Assembly: GCA_010909165.1 (NCBI GenBank)
Contig: VJWM01000068.1
Coordinates: forward strand, 620,001 to 684,000
Length of the DNA stretch: 64,000 nt
Direction of reading: 5' to 3'
Origin: Anthoceros angustus
Lineage: Eukaryota > Streptophyta > Anthocerotopsida > Anthocerotales > Anthocerotaceae
In this document: in pieces, positions 9,876-23,300 of the stretch
Layout: each line of letters begins with the position of its first letter
Numbering within the stretch: position 1 is the stretch's first letter
Notes under the pieces: model-generated
Told to the model about the DNA's origin: nothing
The model's database searches: none
Seen by the model: only the letters and a program-made list of their open reading frames with translations
Position numbers and translations under genes: made by a program

Positions 9876-11477
9876 ATGCGTGTAGGAAATTCCGTCAGCA
9901 GGTTGATGTTCGTCTCGGTGCTGCTGCTTCTCCAGATGCATCAGCACTTTCAGATGGCGGCATGTTCTCCCTACGCTGTTTCAGACAAGTGCGCGGCCTG
10001 CCAAGCCGTTGCGGTAATACTGAACCCTTGGTCGATCAGCTTTGAGTGCGCATATGCATTTTCACCTGTTGCAGCTCCGCTTACACTTTGTGGCCTCTTT
10101 TCTGAATATGTTGCAGGCTGAACTAGAAGGGAAACTGGCCAACGTGAGTGCGCCACTGAACAATTTTCATGTCCAAAATTTGACATTGCAGTTATGTGAA
10201 TCCAACTGAATGATTTGAGGTGTCGGTATGTAGTGTAGCTAACGATGAGATCTGATGTGTAGGAAAGGCCAAGAAACCACATAGACATGAGATTTCGTCT
10301 TGGTCCTAAGGGGAAGCGTGAAGGGAAAGTGATTGAGTATATGTAGGTACCCCTTGTTTCTGGCCCTTTGTTTGAATTGGTTATGCCGCCTGGGATGGAA
10401 ATGTGCTAGGTGCTTCAGGTGTCCCCTAAAGCGGCTCAGCTCTGCATCTGGCTGGCTGCAGATTCAGTGAGCTGAGGACTATTGAGCTACTAGATGGGCT
10501 ATGCGAAGGCATGAAGAAGTACACCTTGCAGACAGTAAGCCATGCTGACCAGGCGTGTTGTGTTGGGTTCAAGTTTGGTCAACTCATGGAATTAGCTGTC
10601 ATCGACAACCGTCCTGTGACTTGGAAAGCGAATGAAAGAGTCTTTCACATATGGTTCGGTAGAAAATGACATGCCTATGGTTGGACTATGGGTGAACACT
10701 GTCCCCAGTTCCAGCTACTTCGGGGCTGGATACAATGTGGCTACTTGCTAATGGTTGGTAATCACGCATGTGTATGCAAACTAATTGCAGACATCAGGAA
10801 CTGAGAAATGGGTGAAAAAAGAAGGTGTAGAAGGTCTCCCTGATTTTGGTAATTAACTTTGAAGCTCAACCATGCCACGTCTGAGAACAATTGCCGTGTG
10901 TCCCTGATCATTACAGTTCTTATCCCAGTTCTCAATTTATGCTTGGCATGTGCAGATAGACAAGCAGCTGAAGCTCATTCCAAGGCGATCTTGAATTTCT
11001 GTGGCAGGTACAGTCCCTGTCTGGTGTTTTTTTTGTCTTATTGGTGTGCCTTGCAACTGGCATGTGTTTGGATTACTTAATATGGTACTGCTTTGAATGT
11101 TTACAGGTTGGTAGAGACCACAGATGACGAGGTACTGTTCGTGCAGAGCTGGCCATATGTACTTCCTATTTCATGTTTTACTGTGACACAGAGGCCTCTC
11201 CTTCTCACCTCCTTGTGAATCTTTGTTCCACGTGCAGCTGACTAAGAGACTGATGGAAGGGGAAGTCACAATAGGCCAAGTGGAGAAAATCTTATGCTCA
11301 ATTCTTACAAAACACTGCACAACTTTAAGGTCTGTTGTGCAAAACCAGAGGAGTTTTCTGTTGAATATGACAGTGTGATGTGCTTTCCCCTCGCATGTGT
11401 CTGCAAATCTTTGATTACTGTTTGCCTTCGTGTGCCACAGTTCTGTCGATGAAGACTGGGACAAGGATGAGCTGTAG
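9876..11477 (+). CDS. Canopy-family (DUF3456) ER-resident protein with KDEL tail
   Basis: Nine exons: 9876-10013, 10117-10143, 10263-10342, 10462-10534, 10791-10848, 10956-11007, 11107-11131, 11238-11329 and 11441-11477, giving 193 aa in one frame. The N-terminus has a hydrophobic signal segment (MFVSVLLLLQ). The saposin-like domain follows with CAACQAVA, RNHIDMRFRL, SELRTIELLDGLCEG, the NFCGR Cys and a last Cys in ILTKHC. The protein ends in KDEL, the ER-retention signal. Animal canopy proteins are ER chaperone cofactors; plant members are poorly studied, so a role in ER folding is inference. An in-frame ATG at 9855 would add seven residues; 9876 was chosen because the hydrophobic core follows it more closely. 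Confidence 0.85.
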
Positions 11478-12637
11478 CACTCAAAGCAGATACGTTTGAA
11501 CACAATTTTGCTCTGTCGGCAGGGCATTCATTGAGGCTGGAAAACGTGTTCTCATTTGGAAGGTTGAAACACTTCTGGCTGTTGTCCTAGCTTTAGGCGG
11601 GACTTGAGACTTCCTCACTTGGAAGGTTGATGACACACACTTCTGCCTGTCGTCGTAGCTTTAGACGGGATTAGGAACCTTTCTAGAGTTGTTTTGAACG
11701 TAAATTATTCATTGATTTCAATTTTGGGCTCGTAGAGCACAAAGCTCAGCTTTGTGACCACGATGCTCTGAGACCCTCCCACCATTGCTTTGCGCTCCTC
11801 GCTTCAGAGATAAAGGCAGCAGCTCCATCCCTTATTCTAATCATCTATGGAAAATCCGAAACGTGAAAGCTGTGTTTAATGAGTCGCCAAAAGACAGTCT
11901 TCTGCAGAGTCTGGAGAGTCCTATATTACATCCGGTCGACGCCGCAGCAGGATACTAGATGTGCTGAAGTCGAGCATATACCGGGTGAGGAGCTGCGGAA
12001 GCAAGTACCGAAGATGCAGGCAAGACGATGAAAGAAAAAACCGATGGAGCACACAAGCCAAGCTCCACTCCCTCCTTGTGATCCCTTCATGCTGCCCAAT
12101 CAAGACCCCAGCAGTAAAGCTTGCGACCTACACCGTAAGCCGTTGCTTCTGTGCTTGTGTGGCATACAAGACGCATTCAAAACAGACGATGTACTTCCTC
12201 CAACTGCATAAAAGGGAATGTTCACCAAAGGCCGGTGGCATGCTGTGCGTGCTGCACTGTGATCCACCAGTGCCGTGATGCCTTGTGATCCTTATCCCCG
12301 CTCCGTTCGACCCACTGGACTCTGTTCCCCGTAGGTAACGTCTACAAGCTGTACTATCCAAATTCTACCACTAGGCTTTCCCGGTGAATCAAAAACATTT
12401 TGCATTTTTCTTTATGCCCATCTTTTGTTCTTGTGATAGCTTGTCTTCTAGGCAATGACTTACATCAGTACCCAGTTCTTGCTAGATAGTGCAGCACGTG
12501 TAGTTATTATATTTTATATTACAGAAAAAAAATTCTTTATTATTCCTTATTTATTTATAATATTTTTATTACATATAAATAATGATCTACTTATGCATAA
12601 GCTCACATGCAAAGTTAACCAGAACATGTTAAAAATA
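11478..12637. other. Intergenic, no supported gene
   Basis: This is the 3' side of the canopy gene (plus) facing the 3' side of the MORN gene (minus). An imperfect direct repeat of about 60 bp lies at roughly 11560-11680, where GGAAGGTTGA and TAGCTTTAG-CGGGA recur. Short ORFs on both strands lack family features. From 12500 the DNA turns AT-rich. Confidence 0.5.
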
Positions 12638-13857
12638 TCACACATCGCATACCAAACCAGGTCCATAACCATCACAAAATTTGCCTCTCCAAATATGTCC
12701 GCCAGCATCAATGTACACTCCTTCTCCATGCATCTTGTTGTCTTTCCATTCACCATTGTAAGATCGACCATCTATCCACTACCAATGGTGAGAATTAGTT
12801 CCAAGTATATGAGCTTATCTTATAATTCTTGAAATTATGATTGTGTTGGTATTTTAAGCACATGCATAAATATATAAAAACAAATCATTCACCTTATAAG
12901 TTCCTTTTCCATTATAGGTATTAGCTGCCCACTCTCCTTCATACAAAGCACCACTTGCATACTTAAATGTGCCTACAAATGTTGTAATGTGGAATAAATT
13001 GGTATGTATAAACAAAAATTCTAAAGTTTTTATGAGTAATAGTTATTTGCCTCTTTTACACTTTTCTAGTTGAAAGTGAATATATACCTACTCCATGCAT
13101 CATGTCATTCTTCCATGTACCGGTGTAGCTGTAATCGGGATCAATGTATGTGCCTTGTCCATGTCTATATCTATTACCCTTAAGTACTTCTGCAAACATA
13201 GATAAAGAAAATGAATATAGCTTAAAATAATGGATGTACAAAAGAATATGAAATCGTGTTGCCTATTTGATGCAGCTGAGAAAGCACATATACCAGGTGG
13301 GATTATTATCTCCTCTTCAAGTTCAGGTGATGTTGGTGCACTCAAATCCTTGGACTTTCTTCCTACTTTCTTTCCATCCTTGCCATCATCCTTATTACCT
13401 TTTCCCCCTTTATCTTTACCTGCTTTTTCCTTCTCCTTTGCAGCACTAGGTTTATCTTTTTCTTTGGGTGCGTCCTTCTTCCCCTTATCCTTGCCTGCCG
13501 AACCTGGCTTAGCTTTCCCAGATCCTCCTTCAGGTTCCAGTTCTATTGTCCATTCCCCTTCTGGTGATTTTGATACGTTATCAGCTGCAATGGAGTAGCT
13601 TCTTTGCACTCAAAATACCCTTGCTTTGCATTTTCATACATACCATAAACAGCACCATTGGGATAATAAAACTTCCCAATATCATGAAGTGTCTCAGGTT
13701 CTACAACGCAAATCCAGATTTTTCACGTCACCTGCTTTCATTCACAAGTCTGAAAACCCTCGTCACCAAAAGCAGGAGACATACCAGGAGATTTAGCTCC
13801 AGAGCCTTTGTCACCTTTCCCTTTGGGCTCAGGATTTGCATCCTTTTTTGGTGCCAT
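12638..13857 (-). CDS. MORN-repeat protein with Lys-rich insert
   Basis: Six exons: 13857-13785, 13700-13644, 13584-13294, 13189-13088, 12972-12893 and 12778-12638, forming one 247-aa frame. The N-terminus is basic (MAPKKDANPEPKGKGDKG). A first MORN-like unit, GKFYYPNGAVY, is followed by about 70 residues rich in Lys, Asp and Gly. Then come at least three clear MORN units: YTGTWKNDMMHGVG, YEGEWAANTYNGKG and YNGEWKDNKMHGEG. MORN repeats bind membranes or act as protein scaffolds, and many family members are ciliary. In a plant with motile sperm an axonemal role is plausible but unproven. No kinase domain (as in plant PIP5K) is present. Introns are AT-rich and exons intact. Confidence 0.8.
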
Positions 13858-14840
13858 GATACTACTTGTTCTTGTCTAGACCTTGACGAATTTTTGCTTA
13901 CATGGAGCCCTGCCATCGCAAAGAAAAACGGTGGAGTTGGTTGCAATCAAACGGCCTGGCCACAACAAGCACACGCAGCACCAGAACGATGAAGCACGTA
14001 CATACGTAGGCAGGCGCAATCGTTACGCGGCAAGACGGCTGGCGAGGGGACGGGCACGGGCAGAGCACAAGAGGCAAAGGCGTTTTTCGTGAGGCGGACG
14101 GAGACGGGGACGGAGGCGGTGCAGGCCGTGGACACTGTGCCGTACCCAGCTGGATAGTTCTATGTACATACATACATAATACCTTGGTACACATTTTCGG
14201 ATTCCGGATGACGTGGCTCGGCTGGCTCGACCCTATTTTAGGGTTGGAAAGCAGTCACGGTGTCACGTAGCTACAGAGACGGTGGCCGCAGAGAAGAAAG
14301 ATGGGAATCCATCACGCCACCTCTTCTCCTGCCAAGTGGAGACCGCAAACCCTAACTACTAACGAGCTCCAAGGCTCCACGCTTCTGGGCCCGCCATGCG
14401 TACTTGATCCCGCTCCACGTGGCACTTTTCTGGCACCCATTTTCTTTGGCGAGTCGCACGGTGACTGAAAACCTGTACACATAAATGGCTAGTAATATAA
14501 TTGAATATAAAAAGCTCAGATAATTTTTATAAAAATAAAATAAAATGCTTTTAAGTTGATGCCACTTTAGCAACTATTGCGACTAGTCTCTTTTCTAGAC
14601 CGAGTCATATCATCTCTATAAAGTTTTGTTTAATTTAATGACTGAAAATATTATCTCTCTAAATTGTAAGCATAATAAAAATAAATATTTAAAAATTCAA
14701 GATATGATATCACCCCTCTTCTATGACCACCCATTCCTAGTAAGAGTAACATACTTGCATGTTGTTATGTGCTTCTCCACATCAAAAATCACCTCATTGT
14801 ATGTATATGTGTATTTGTCCATTTCTCTCAAACAAGAGAC
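13858..14840. other. Upstream region of the MORN gene, no supported gene
   Basis: A GC-rich patch at about 14000-14130 gives open frames on both strands, probably by composition alone. From about 14480 the DNA is AT-rich. I see no gene. Confidence 0.4.
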
Positions 14841-14972
14841 GTTGACGCACTTTATAGCATGTCCCTTGCACAACAGCAATCGAAAAGACTGAATAATTAG
14901 TCTTAACGTTGACGCACTTTATAGCATGTCCCTTCACAACAGCAATCGAAAAGACTGAATAATTAGTCTTAC
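14841..14972. repeat. 67-bp tandem duplication, two units
   Basis: GTTGACGCACTTTATAGCAT begins at 14841 and again at 14908. The units differ by one or two bases, so the duplication is recent. Confidence 0.85.
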
Positions 14973-14991
14973 TATTGCATTCAGCAGCTTG

Positions 14992-15210
14992 TTATACTAA
15001 TAAGATTAGGAGTATTATACTAAATAGAAAAATGCAGCAACAAACAACAAAATGGACTCTTTGGTCACTATCTTGGTTACCTCCGCTTTTCACCTCCGTG
15101 GCTACCTCACCATTGTAGGTCTCCAAGCTCTTCTCATTTGGAACCTTTTGCTTGGCTTCCAACAGACTGGTCTGCAATCTACAAAAAATGTCATCATTGA
15201 TTGCTTCCAT
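14992..15210 (-). CDS. Small ORF with C-terminal membrane segment, doubtful
   Basis: The 72-codon ORF has a polar N-terminus (MEAINDDIFCRLQTSLLEAK) and ends in a hydrophobic run, VVCCCIFLFSIILLILLV, that would act as a tail anchor. I recognise no family. The surroundings are AT-rich and repetitive, so it may be a fragment of a larger dead gene or chance. Confidence 0.2.
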   Translation of the reverse strand: MEAINDDIFCRLQTSLLEAKQKVPNEKSLETYNGEVATEVKSGGNQDSDQRVHFVVCCCIFLFSIILLILLV

Positions 15211-15261
15211 ATTGTAATCTCATTGCCGCCGTCGGCAAGGCTTGGTTGCTGCATGCCTTGA

Positions 15262-17338
15262 GACCACTGCTCGTATTAGGCACCGTTACATTCAACGCTT
15301 TAGTCTCCCTTGTTACCTAGCATAATGGCCATTCAATCCTATCGCTGTCGGTGCTTGTATGATATGATGCTGATGCAGGGCCTAAGTACATCATTTTACT
15401 TAAACCACAATTGAGTAAACCAAGCTCACATAATAAATCTATGTAGCTGAAACAACCTAACTACATAGATGCAAATAATGCCCCTTTATTGACCTCACCA
15501 TAGCATCTTGCATTTCCATGGTAGCTATCTTGAGATAGTGTAGGTACATTGATATGTTTATTTTATACTTTAAAATATAATAAATTATAACACAAAGAGA
15601 GACATATATGTATATTAAAATGAACTATATAATATTTAATAATAAAATATAAAATAAGTAAAAATAAAATTTATCCATCCTACCGAGGAAGATAATGGTG
15701 GATAGGCAATGCACGATGGGAAGTTGGTTGTTCAAGTAGGCACATGTGGTGGGTAAGGCAGATAGCAGCAAAAGTCCAAGTCCAAGCGGAAGCAATAATC
15801 AACCCGTTGGGCGGTGCACTATGAGGCTTTAAGAACCGAGCCTGGAGGTTCGGAAGTTAGAAAAAATTTGAAAAATTGCGGCCGACCCTGCCGGGTCGCA
15901 GGATGCCGCACCCAGGTCTAAACGTCCTCCCGGGAGGAAGGGAACTTGCTGCGGTCTGAGAGAAGCGCTTGGGTGGGCGGTACTGGCATGTACTGCATCC
16001 GCCTGACATTGTTCGTCCGACTCGAGTTGAGTTCTCCCGTCTCGGCCTCGGCTCCTCTCGTCTCGTCTCGTCTCCCTTCTCTCACCTTGCGCATTCCTGC
16101 GCATGTGTGCCTCTTCCTCCTCTTGCTTGCTTTGCGCCTTCCCCGTTTCCTTTCGGCCTTTGTCCGGCTCTGCCTTGTCTGGCGTCTGCTGCCGCGCCTG
16201 CTCTTTCCGCTCCCGCATTCCGAATGTTCCCGCGAATCGTGCTTCTGGAGCCGCTCCCGCCTCTCCAGCCCCGTGCTGTCCTGCTCCCGATTCTCCACGT
16301 CGCCGGCTCCTGATTGCTGCCCTGCTCCGCCCTGCAAGCGCGCGCATTCCAGGCGTCCCCTCCGCGATCTCGCTGCCCCGCACCTGGCCTGCTCCAACTC
16401 CATCCTCGCGGCAGCCTGGAGGCCTTCCTGCCTCCCGGAGCGTCCGGCTGGGCCTGCTAGGTCGCCCTGTGGCGCAGGGATTCCTGCCTCACTTGCCCCT
16501 CGCGCGACAGGTGGGAGTGGAGCAGTCGGTGCCTTCCACTCTTGCTGCAGCCTGGATCTGGCTGAGTCGGGGTCGATCGGCGCAGGTTTGGAGTGCGGCA
16601 GGCAGGGATTTGCGGGCCTGGAGTGTCTCTCTGCGCCAGGATTTGGCGAGGCTGAGGGAGAGGGAGTGACGGATTGTGCCGGCGGGGAAATGCTGCCTCC
16701 TGCTGGGCTTGGTACCGCTCTGTCTTTGGCCGGTGCTTGCGTCTGGGGTGCTGCAGGAATTGGCGTTGGTTCGGGCGCAATGCTGCGGGTTTAGGATCCT
16801 GCCTGCCATGCTGCTGCATTTCTTGCGAATCGAGGATGTTGATTCTCTGCGTGCGCGCCTCGCTCGAGAGTAAAAGATACCATAATCTGCAACTGGGGCA
16901 CCTCCCGGTATCATAGACTGGTGATGGTTCAGATCCCTCTTCAGTTTGAGGCATTCTTGTAGGGAGACCTTGGCGTTCTGAGCCTGCTCTTTGCCTGCCT
17001 CGGCTCCAAGGCTGCGCAGCCTGTTTCAGCTCTCACACTCTTCCGAGCTCTTACTAAGCAGCAATTTCCAAGCTTGCTGCAAGTCTGGCCTCCCCTGATT
17101 CTCCGGGCTTGCAAGCTTACCCTTTCAGCCGTACCTGATAGCTTGATTCGAAGGCCTGATCTCCCTTTCCTTTCCACAGAACCCCCTCTCAGGCTATTCC
17201 GACCATCTTCCTATGCTGTAAAGATACCGCGTGCAGCAGTTTGCAACAGGAGCCTGGAATGCGTGGGTGGGACCAGAAGGTGATATGAGAAGGTGACGCA
17301 GCTGTACTTGGCAACTTCGGCATTGCAGGGATCCAACG
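15262..17338. other. Upstream region and GC-rich leader of KCBP
   Basis: The left part (to about 15800) is AT-rich with no gene. From 15830 the DNA is GC-rich and leaves long frames open on both strands (for example 15946-16794 plus and 15829-16383 minus). Their composition is Ser, Pro, Arg and Cys-rich without domains. The stretch runs straight into the KCBP start at 17339, so I read it as promoter and 5' UTR. Confidence 0.5.
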
Positions 17339-20300
17339 ATGGGAGACTATCAGTTGGCGTACATGAGGAACGGCAGTCGGAGGGCTTCAATGTCGTCCAA
17401 CGATGGCACACCTCTCCATCCCAGAGCAGACAATGGCGGCCCTTCCATGAATGGCGATGGCTATGACAGCGATGGGTCGGACTCTTTGTAAGTTGGGTTT
17501 CTTTAAGGGCATTGTAGGGTTCATGATTTTCACACTCAATGAAAGAAATAAAGTTTGGGATCCTCAAATAGAACGTGAGCTCAGATGCTGGGATGCACAA
17601 ACTGTTGCCTAACAGCTTGAATTGTTGGAAAATCGCTCTTTGCTATAGAAGTTTAGATTAGCTATTTGTGAAAGCGAAAGAGGGAATGTTTAGGAGAATG
17701 TCGTCAGTCCTCTCTGGCGCTTGGAAGGAGCCAAGTCTTAGGTTGGTTTATGTTTCTTTCAAATGGAAGTCTCCTCCCTGTCTTCCCTCGATATTCGCTA
17801 TGCACGACACAATATAACTGTAGGTGGAGTCACTTGTTAAGATGTCGTAGCTGGTTTTGGTGCAGTGTTTCTCATCAGATTTTCTGGTGCTCTTACAGGC
17901 GGTCCAAGTCCTTGCAGGGGCCCTACAACGGGGAATTAATGATGCAAGATGGAAATGGCCTTGAGGGTGTATCGGCTGCCAAAGAGAACATGGGGAGTAG
18001 CATACTCAATGGAGATGCACGGTATGGCTTGCCTGTTTAGATTGACCTATGGCGCCCCAGGTTTGCTGAACTGAGTGCAACATTAAACTTGATGCTAAAG
18101 CATTGCTGCTGGCCGGTCTCACACAGAACTCCAAGCTTCTCGCTGGTGCCTGAGCTGGTTGGGACTATACCTGTGTTGGAAAAGTATCAGGTAGTTTTGC
18201 AGTCCTCGTCTAAACCATCAATTCCTTCCTTCTCCATCACAGTGTCCTCTAACATTCACTTCTGTTTTGTTTTGTCGCAGGCTGAGACTTTCCTAAGGGC
18301 CATGCAAAAGCAATTGCAGACAGGTGGGAAGCGTGGGTTTTTTGGCAAGAGGTCTGTTGCGCCACAGGGCCGAGAAAAGTACACTCTGGAAGATATGCTC
18401 TGTTTCCAACGGGTAAGGTCCAGAATGACTGAAAATGTCTTCTCTGCACCTATGCAGTTAGGTAGTTGTGAAGCATGGGAATCTATCACCCAGCCCTGAT
18501 GAATGTTTTCCCCACTTGAAATGGGTCCCCACTTGCAATGTGCGCGCAGGAGCCTATTCCAACATCACTGTTGAGAATGAACAGTGAGTTGATGAGCAGG
18601 GCCGTCAAGCTCTTCCAAGTTATTTTGAGGTACATTGGTGCCGATGTAATGGTTGGCTCAAGTCCGCTCAGTGGACAGGAACAGATTGACCTTCTTATGA
18701 AGCTGTACAAGCATACTCTAAAGAGAGCAGAACTTCGAGACGAGCTATTTGCCCAACTATCGAAGCAAACACGCAACAATCCTGACAGGTATGTAGCCTG
18801 AGTTCTGTGGCTGTTCCATGTCACGGGTGCTATAAGTGTGGTGCTGGTGCCATTTTAGTTTCCTTGTTGAGTGCAGGCAACTTGTCATTCTAACTGTTCT
18901 CTGTCTCCGGAATACCCAGGCCGTCCTTGCTGAAGGCTTGGGAGCTCATGTATCTCTGTGCTTCAGCCATGCCTCCTGGAAAGGAGTTTGGAGCTTATTT
19001 ATCGGAGTACGTCCATGATGTCTCCAATGCGCCAAACAGTGATCTTGAAATACAGTCTCTTGCCTTGAACACCTGGCATGCTTTGAAACGGTCGGTCAAA
19101 GCTGGTCCGAGGCGCATTATACCGGCTCAGGAGGAAATTGAAGGTCTTCTGGCTGGGAGGAAGCTAACAACCATTGCATTTTTTCTGGATGAAACTTTCG
19201 AGGAGATAACTTACGACATGACAACTACAGTTTCTGATGCTGTTGAGGTACTCCTATGCTCTTCTCACACCCCAGTGTCTTGAATCATCATGTCTCTCCA
19301 AGAGGTTAAAGTTGTCCTGTGTTCTGATTTAGGAACTTGCTGGAATCATCAAGCTTTCTTCCTACAACACATTCAGCTTGTTTGAATGCCGCAAAGTACT
19401 CACTGGCTCAAAAGCAGTTGATGCAGGAAATGGTACGGTTCAGGAGCTCTTGTTTTGTCTCTCTATATTTTCGCACGTTGTTGGCCAGGATGCATTAGAC
19501 ACTGAAAGTTCTTGTGTTGCTCAGAGGAACATCTGGGCTTGGATGACAACAAATATATTGGTGATCTTGTTGCTGAGTTTAAAGCAACTAGGGAAAGGAA
19601 CAAGGGTGAAATTCTGCAGTGCAAACTTCTATTTAAGAAGCGCCTCTTTCGGGAGTCTGATGAGGCAATCACTGAGCCCATGTTTGTGCAGCTTTCATAT
19701 GTCCAGGTAAATGTAACTTTTATTCCCAAGCTTTTGTGCCCTTCGTTTTCTTCTCCTCTGCGTCAAAAGCTCTCTTGATACTTTGTCTGAGACTTATCTT
19801 GAATCTTTAATTGTGTTCTCTGACTCAGTCACAACATGATTATATGCTTGGAAATTATCCTGTTGGAAGAGAAGATGCGGCTCAGTTGGCAGCTTTGCAA
19901 ATCTTGGCGGAGATCGGAAATGTCAATAACCCAGAGATGAGCACGTACGGCCATGTTTTGTGTCTTGCAGATCTACCTTCACATGGTCACATTAGTCTGT
20001 GGCATGTATTGAACGTTTTGCTTTGCCTTCCAGGGACTGGCCAGCATTGCTGGACAGGTGTCTGCCAAAACAAGTTGCAGTTACACGAACTAGACGTGAT
20101 TGGGAGCCTGATATTCTTTCTCGTTACCGGCTGCTGGTGAGTAAGTTCTATCTAGGTCTCTCTGTTTGGATTACGAGTATAGCTGAACAGCTCGAATGGT
20201 GTGGTCTGGAGTGTACTGTTCAACAATCTGTGACTCCCATATTTGCTGTGCAGACACATTTGTCAAAGGATGATGCCAGGCAGCAGCTGCTACGAATTCT

Positions 20301-23300
20301 GAGATCACTTCCTTATGGAAATTCTGTGTTTTTTAGTGTGCGTAAAATTGAAGATCCTATCGGTTTGCTGCCAGGGCGAATCATTCTTGGAATCAACAAA
20401 CGTGGGGTGTGTTAATCCTAAGATCTGTAGCCCATGGTGGCCGTCGGTCATCCTCGATAAGCTATCATTTGTGTTGTCGCTGTGTGTGCAGTAAATCCTA
20501 TAGTTTTGTTACTCTATTACAGGTCCACTTTTTCCGGCCAGTACCAAAGGAGTATCTTCACTCAGCTGAGCTCCGAGACATCATGCAGTTTGGAAGCAGC
20601 AATACAGCCGTCTTTTTCAAAATGAGGGTGGCTGGCGTTTTGCACATCTTTCAGTTTGAGACAAAGCAGGTATGATCCATTGTTTAGTCAGCTTGGTTGC
20701 ATTTTCATTTTCTGTAGAGACATCCATCTCTGAACTGTCCTGCAGGGGGAAGACATCTGTGTGGCTCTACAAACACACATAAATGATGTGATGCTGAGGC
20801 GATATGCAAGAACCCGGTCTGTGAGCAATGGAGCAATTGCTGGTGACGGTGGCATACCAACGGTCAAACCACCTGGCATGGAGGTCTATGAGAAGCATGT
20901 GCAAGAGATGACCAAGCTTCTCGAAGAATCCCAGAAGAAGATTGACCAGGTATGTTGCTTTGGTGTCAGCAGGGGCATGTTAGTTATTGTAGTTGGCACT
21001 GGCTAAAACTATGGATGTAGTCTGTTCTTTCTTGGTCAGTGTTGGAATATGATCTCGTTGTCTCTGGTACACTTTCCAATGTGAGCAGGTGCTTCTGTTT
21101 TGTTGCAGTTAAGTGAAGAGAGCAGGTTGAAAGAGAGACGGGAAACAGAGATATTGGAGGAGATGGCAGGCATAAAAGATGCTTTGAAGTCTGAAGAACA
21201 AACTCGAGCAGAGCTCACTGATGAGTTGGAGAAGTTGCGTAAGGTTGCTGAAGAGAAGGACGTTGCATTACAGGTGAGGCTTGACTTGTGATCTTGCGCT
21301 AATTGGTCCAGCTTCTCCAGGCCTATTCTGAGTGTGCCAACCTGGGAATCAAGCAGGCAGCCATTAGTGGACAGGGAATGGAGGATGATCAAAGTGTGGA
21401 TGATGGTTCTGGCATGAGAAGGCCATCACCTCGCAGCCAGGCAAAACGAGACAGGGACCTACCTCCTGTTGACAAGGACAGAGCAGCTCAAATTCGGAAT
21501 CTGGAATTACAAGTGTGATAACAATCAAAGCCTTCTTAATCCACACAAGATTGTCTGCAAAACAAGTGTTGTTGGTGTCTCCTTTTTCTTTTGACTTGTA
21601 TGTTGAGGTGTGAAATCGTCACCATACTGGTGTGTACTTTTGGTCTCTTTCTGTTTTTTATAGCCACTGTGGTCTTGATTCCTAGGTGAACAATTTGCGG
21701 AATGAGTTGAAGTTGAAAGCAGAGGAGCTGCGCTTGTCAGAAGGGAATCTCAAGAAGCTGACTAAGGAGAAGATATTACTCGATCAAAAGATTGCGAGAA
21801 TTGAGAGAGCAAAGGAAGATGAAGTATGAATGTTGTAGCTGTTACTCATCCATGTGTACTCAAGTTCTCTTTTGTCACGTTGTGGCTAGGTTTTTATATT
21901 GATTGTGCTGCAGACAAGGCAACTTGAAGAGAGCTTTGCTGGTGAGCGAGATGAGCTAAGGGCCCGAGTAGCCGATCTGGAGAAGAAGCTGGTTGACAGG
22001 ACACAAGAGTTAAGTGTGGTCGAATCAGCCCTAGGCCTTCGGACATCGGAACTTGATGCCTTCCAAGCTGGCATGAAAGAGCTGGAAGAGCTGCGTGAGA
22101 TGAAGGAGGTTAGTATCATGTTGGTGCACAAGGCCTCTCAGCAAATTGTGCTATGTTTCAGCTCTCATGTCTTGTAGGACTTCCTCCTTTTCCAGGACAT
22201 TGCTAGGAAAGATGCACAGACTAATGCCATTCTCAAGAACCAAGGCGAAAGGATAGTTGAACTTGAAAGTCTGTACAAGGAGGAGCAAGTGTTGAGGAAA
22301 CGATTCTTCAACATGATGGAAGGTACGTCTGGACTGGGTGTACATCTGTATTTGTGTCGCTTGTTACAACAGGTGGCAAGTTGACAGGTTGACGAGCCTG
22401 TCATCCCTTTGATGCCTGATGCCAGTTTTGTGCTTGTGTTTGGCAGATATGAAAGGAAAGATCCGTGTGATTGCTCGGTGGAGACCCTTGAGTGAGAAGG
22501 AGTTGAATGAGAACCAGCAAATGGTCGTCAAAGCACCTGATGAGTTCACGTTGGAGCATCCCTGGAAAGATGCTCCTAAGCAGTTCCAATTTGATCATGT
22601 GTTTGATCACTTTTCTACACAGGAGCAAATTTTTGAGGACACCAAGGTATAGTCTCTTTGAAATGGAGTTTATTCATGTGTTCCATGTGAAAACTCCTTG
22701 TCTTACCATTGGGTTTGAGTAAGTCTGACAAGCGTTTATTTGCTTTTGCAGTATTTGGTCCAATCAGCGGTTGATGGGTACAATGTCTGCATATTCGCGT
22801 ATGGGCAGACTGGTTCAGGAAAGACTTACACAATTTACGGTTCTGACAACAATCCTGGACTCACTCCCAGGGCCACCAATGAGCTCTTCAGAATAATAAA
22901 ACGAGATTCAAACAAATTTTCGTTTGCGTTGAAGGTGAGTTGGTTGCAAGTTGGTTGTTTTGCTACAAACAGTCAGTCTTGGTCCTTGTGGGTTGCTAAT
23001 CAATTTCTGCCTGCAATTAGATCTACATGCTTGAGCTCTATCAAGACACGCTGGTTGATCTATTGAAAACTGGAGCTGGAAATGGGAATGGTAATAATGG
23101 GAATGGCAGTGGGAATGGTGGGCCAAGGACTAAGAAGTTGGAAATTAAGAAGGATTCCAAGGTGAGTGCTAAGTGTGGATGGTAGAATAGTTGAAGCCCC
23201 TTCAACTTGTGTACGGAAGATGTGATGACAGTGGTTACATTCTAACCTGTGGGAACTTCTTTCAGGGTATGGTCGTGGTGGAAAATGCAACAGTCTTGTC

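Noticed and set aside
15946-16794. 282-codon plus-strand ORF before KCBP
   Set aside because: Composition is Ser, Leu, Pro and Cys-rich; long frames are open on the other strand too, no domain is seen, and it runs into the KCBP 5' end. It is better read as GC-rich leader.
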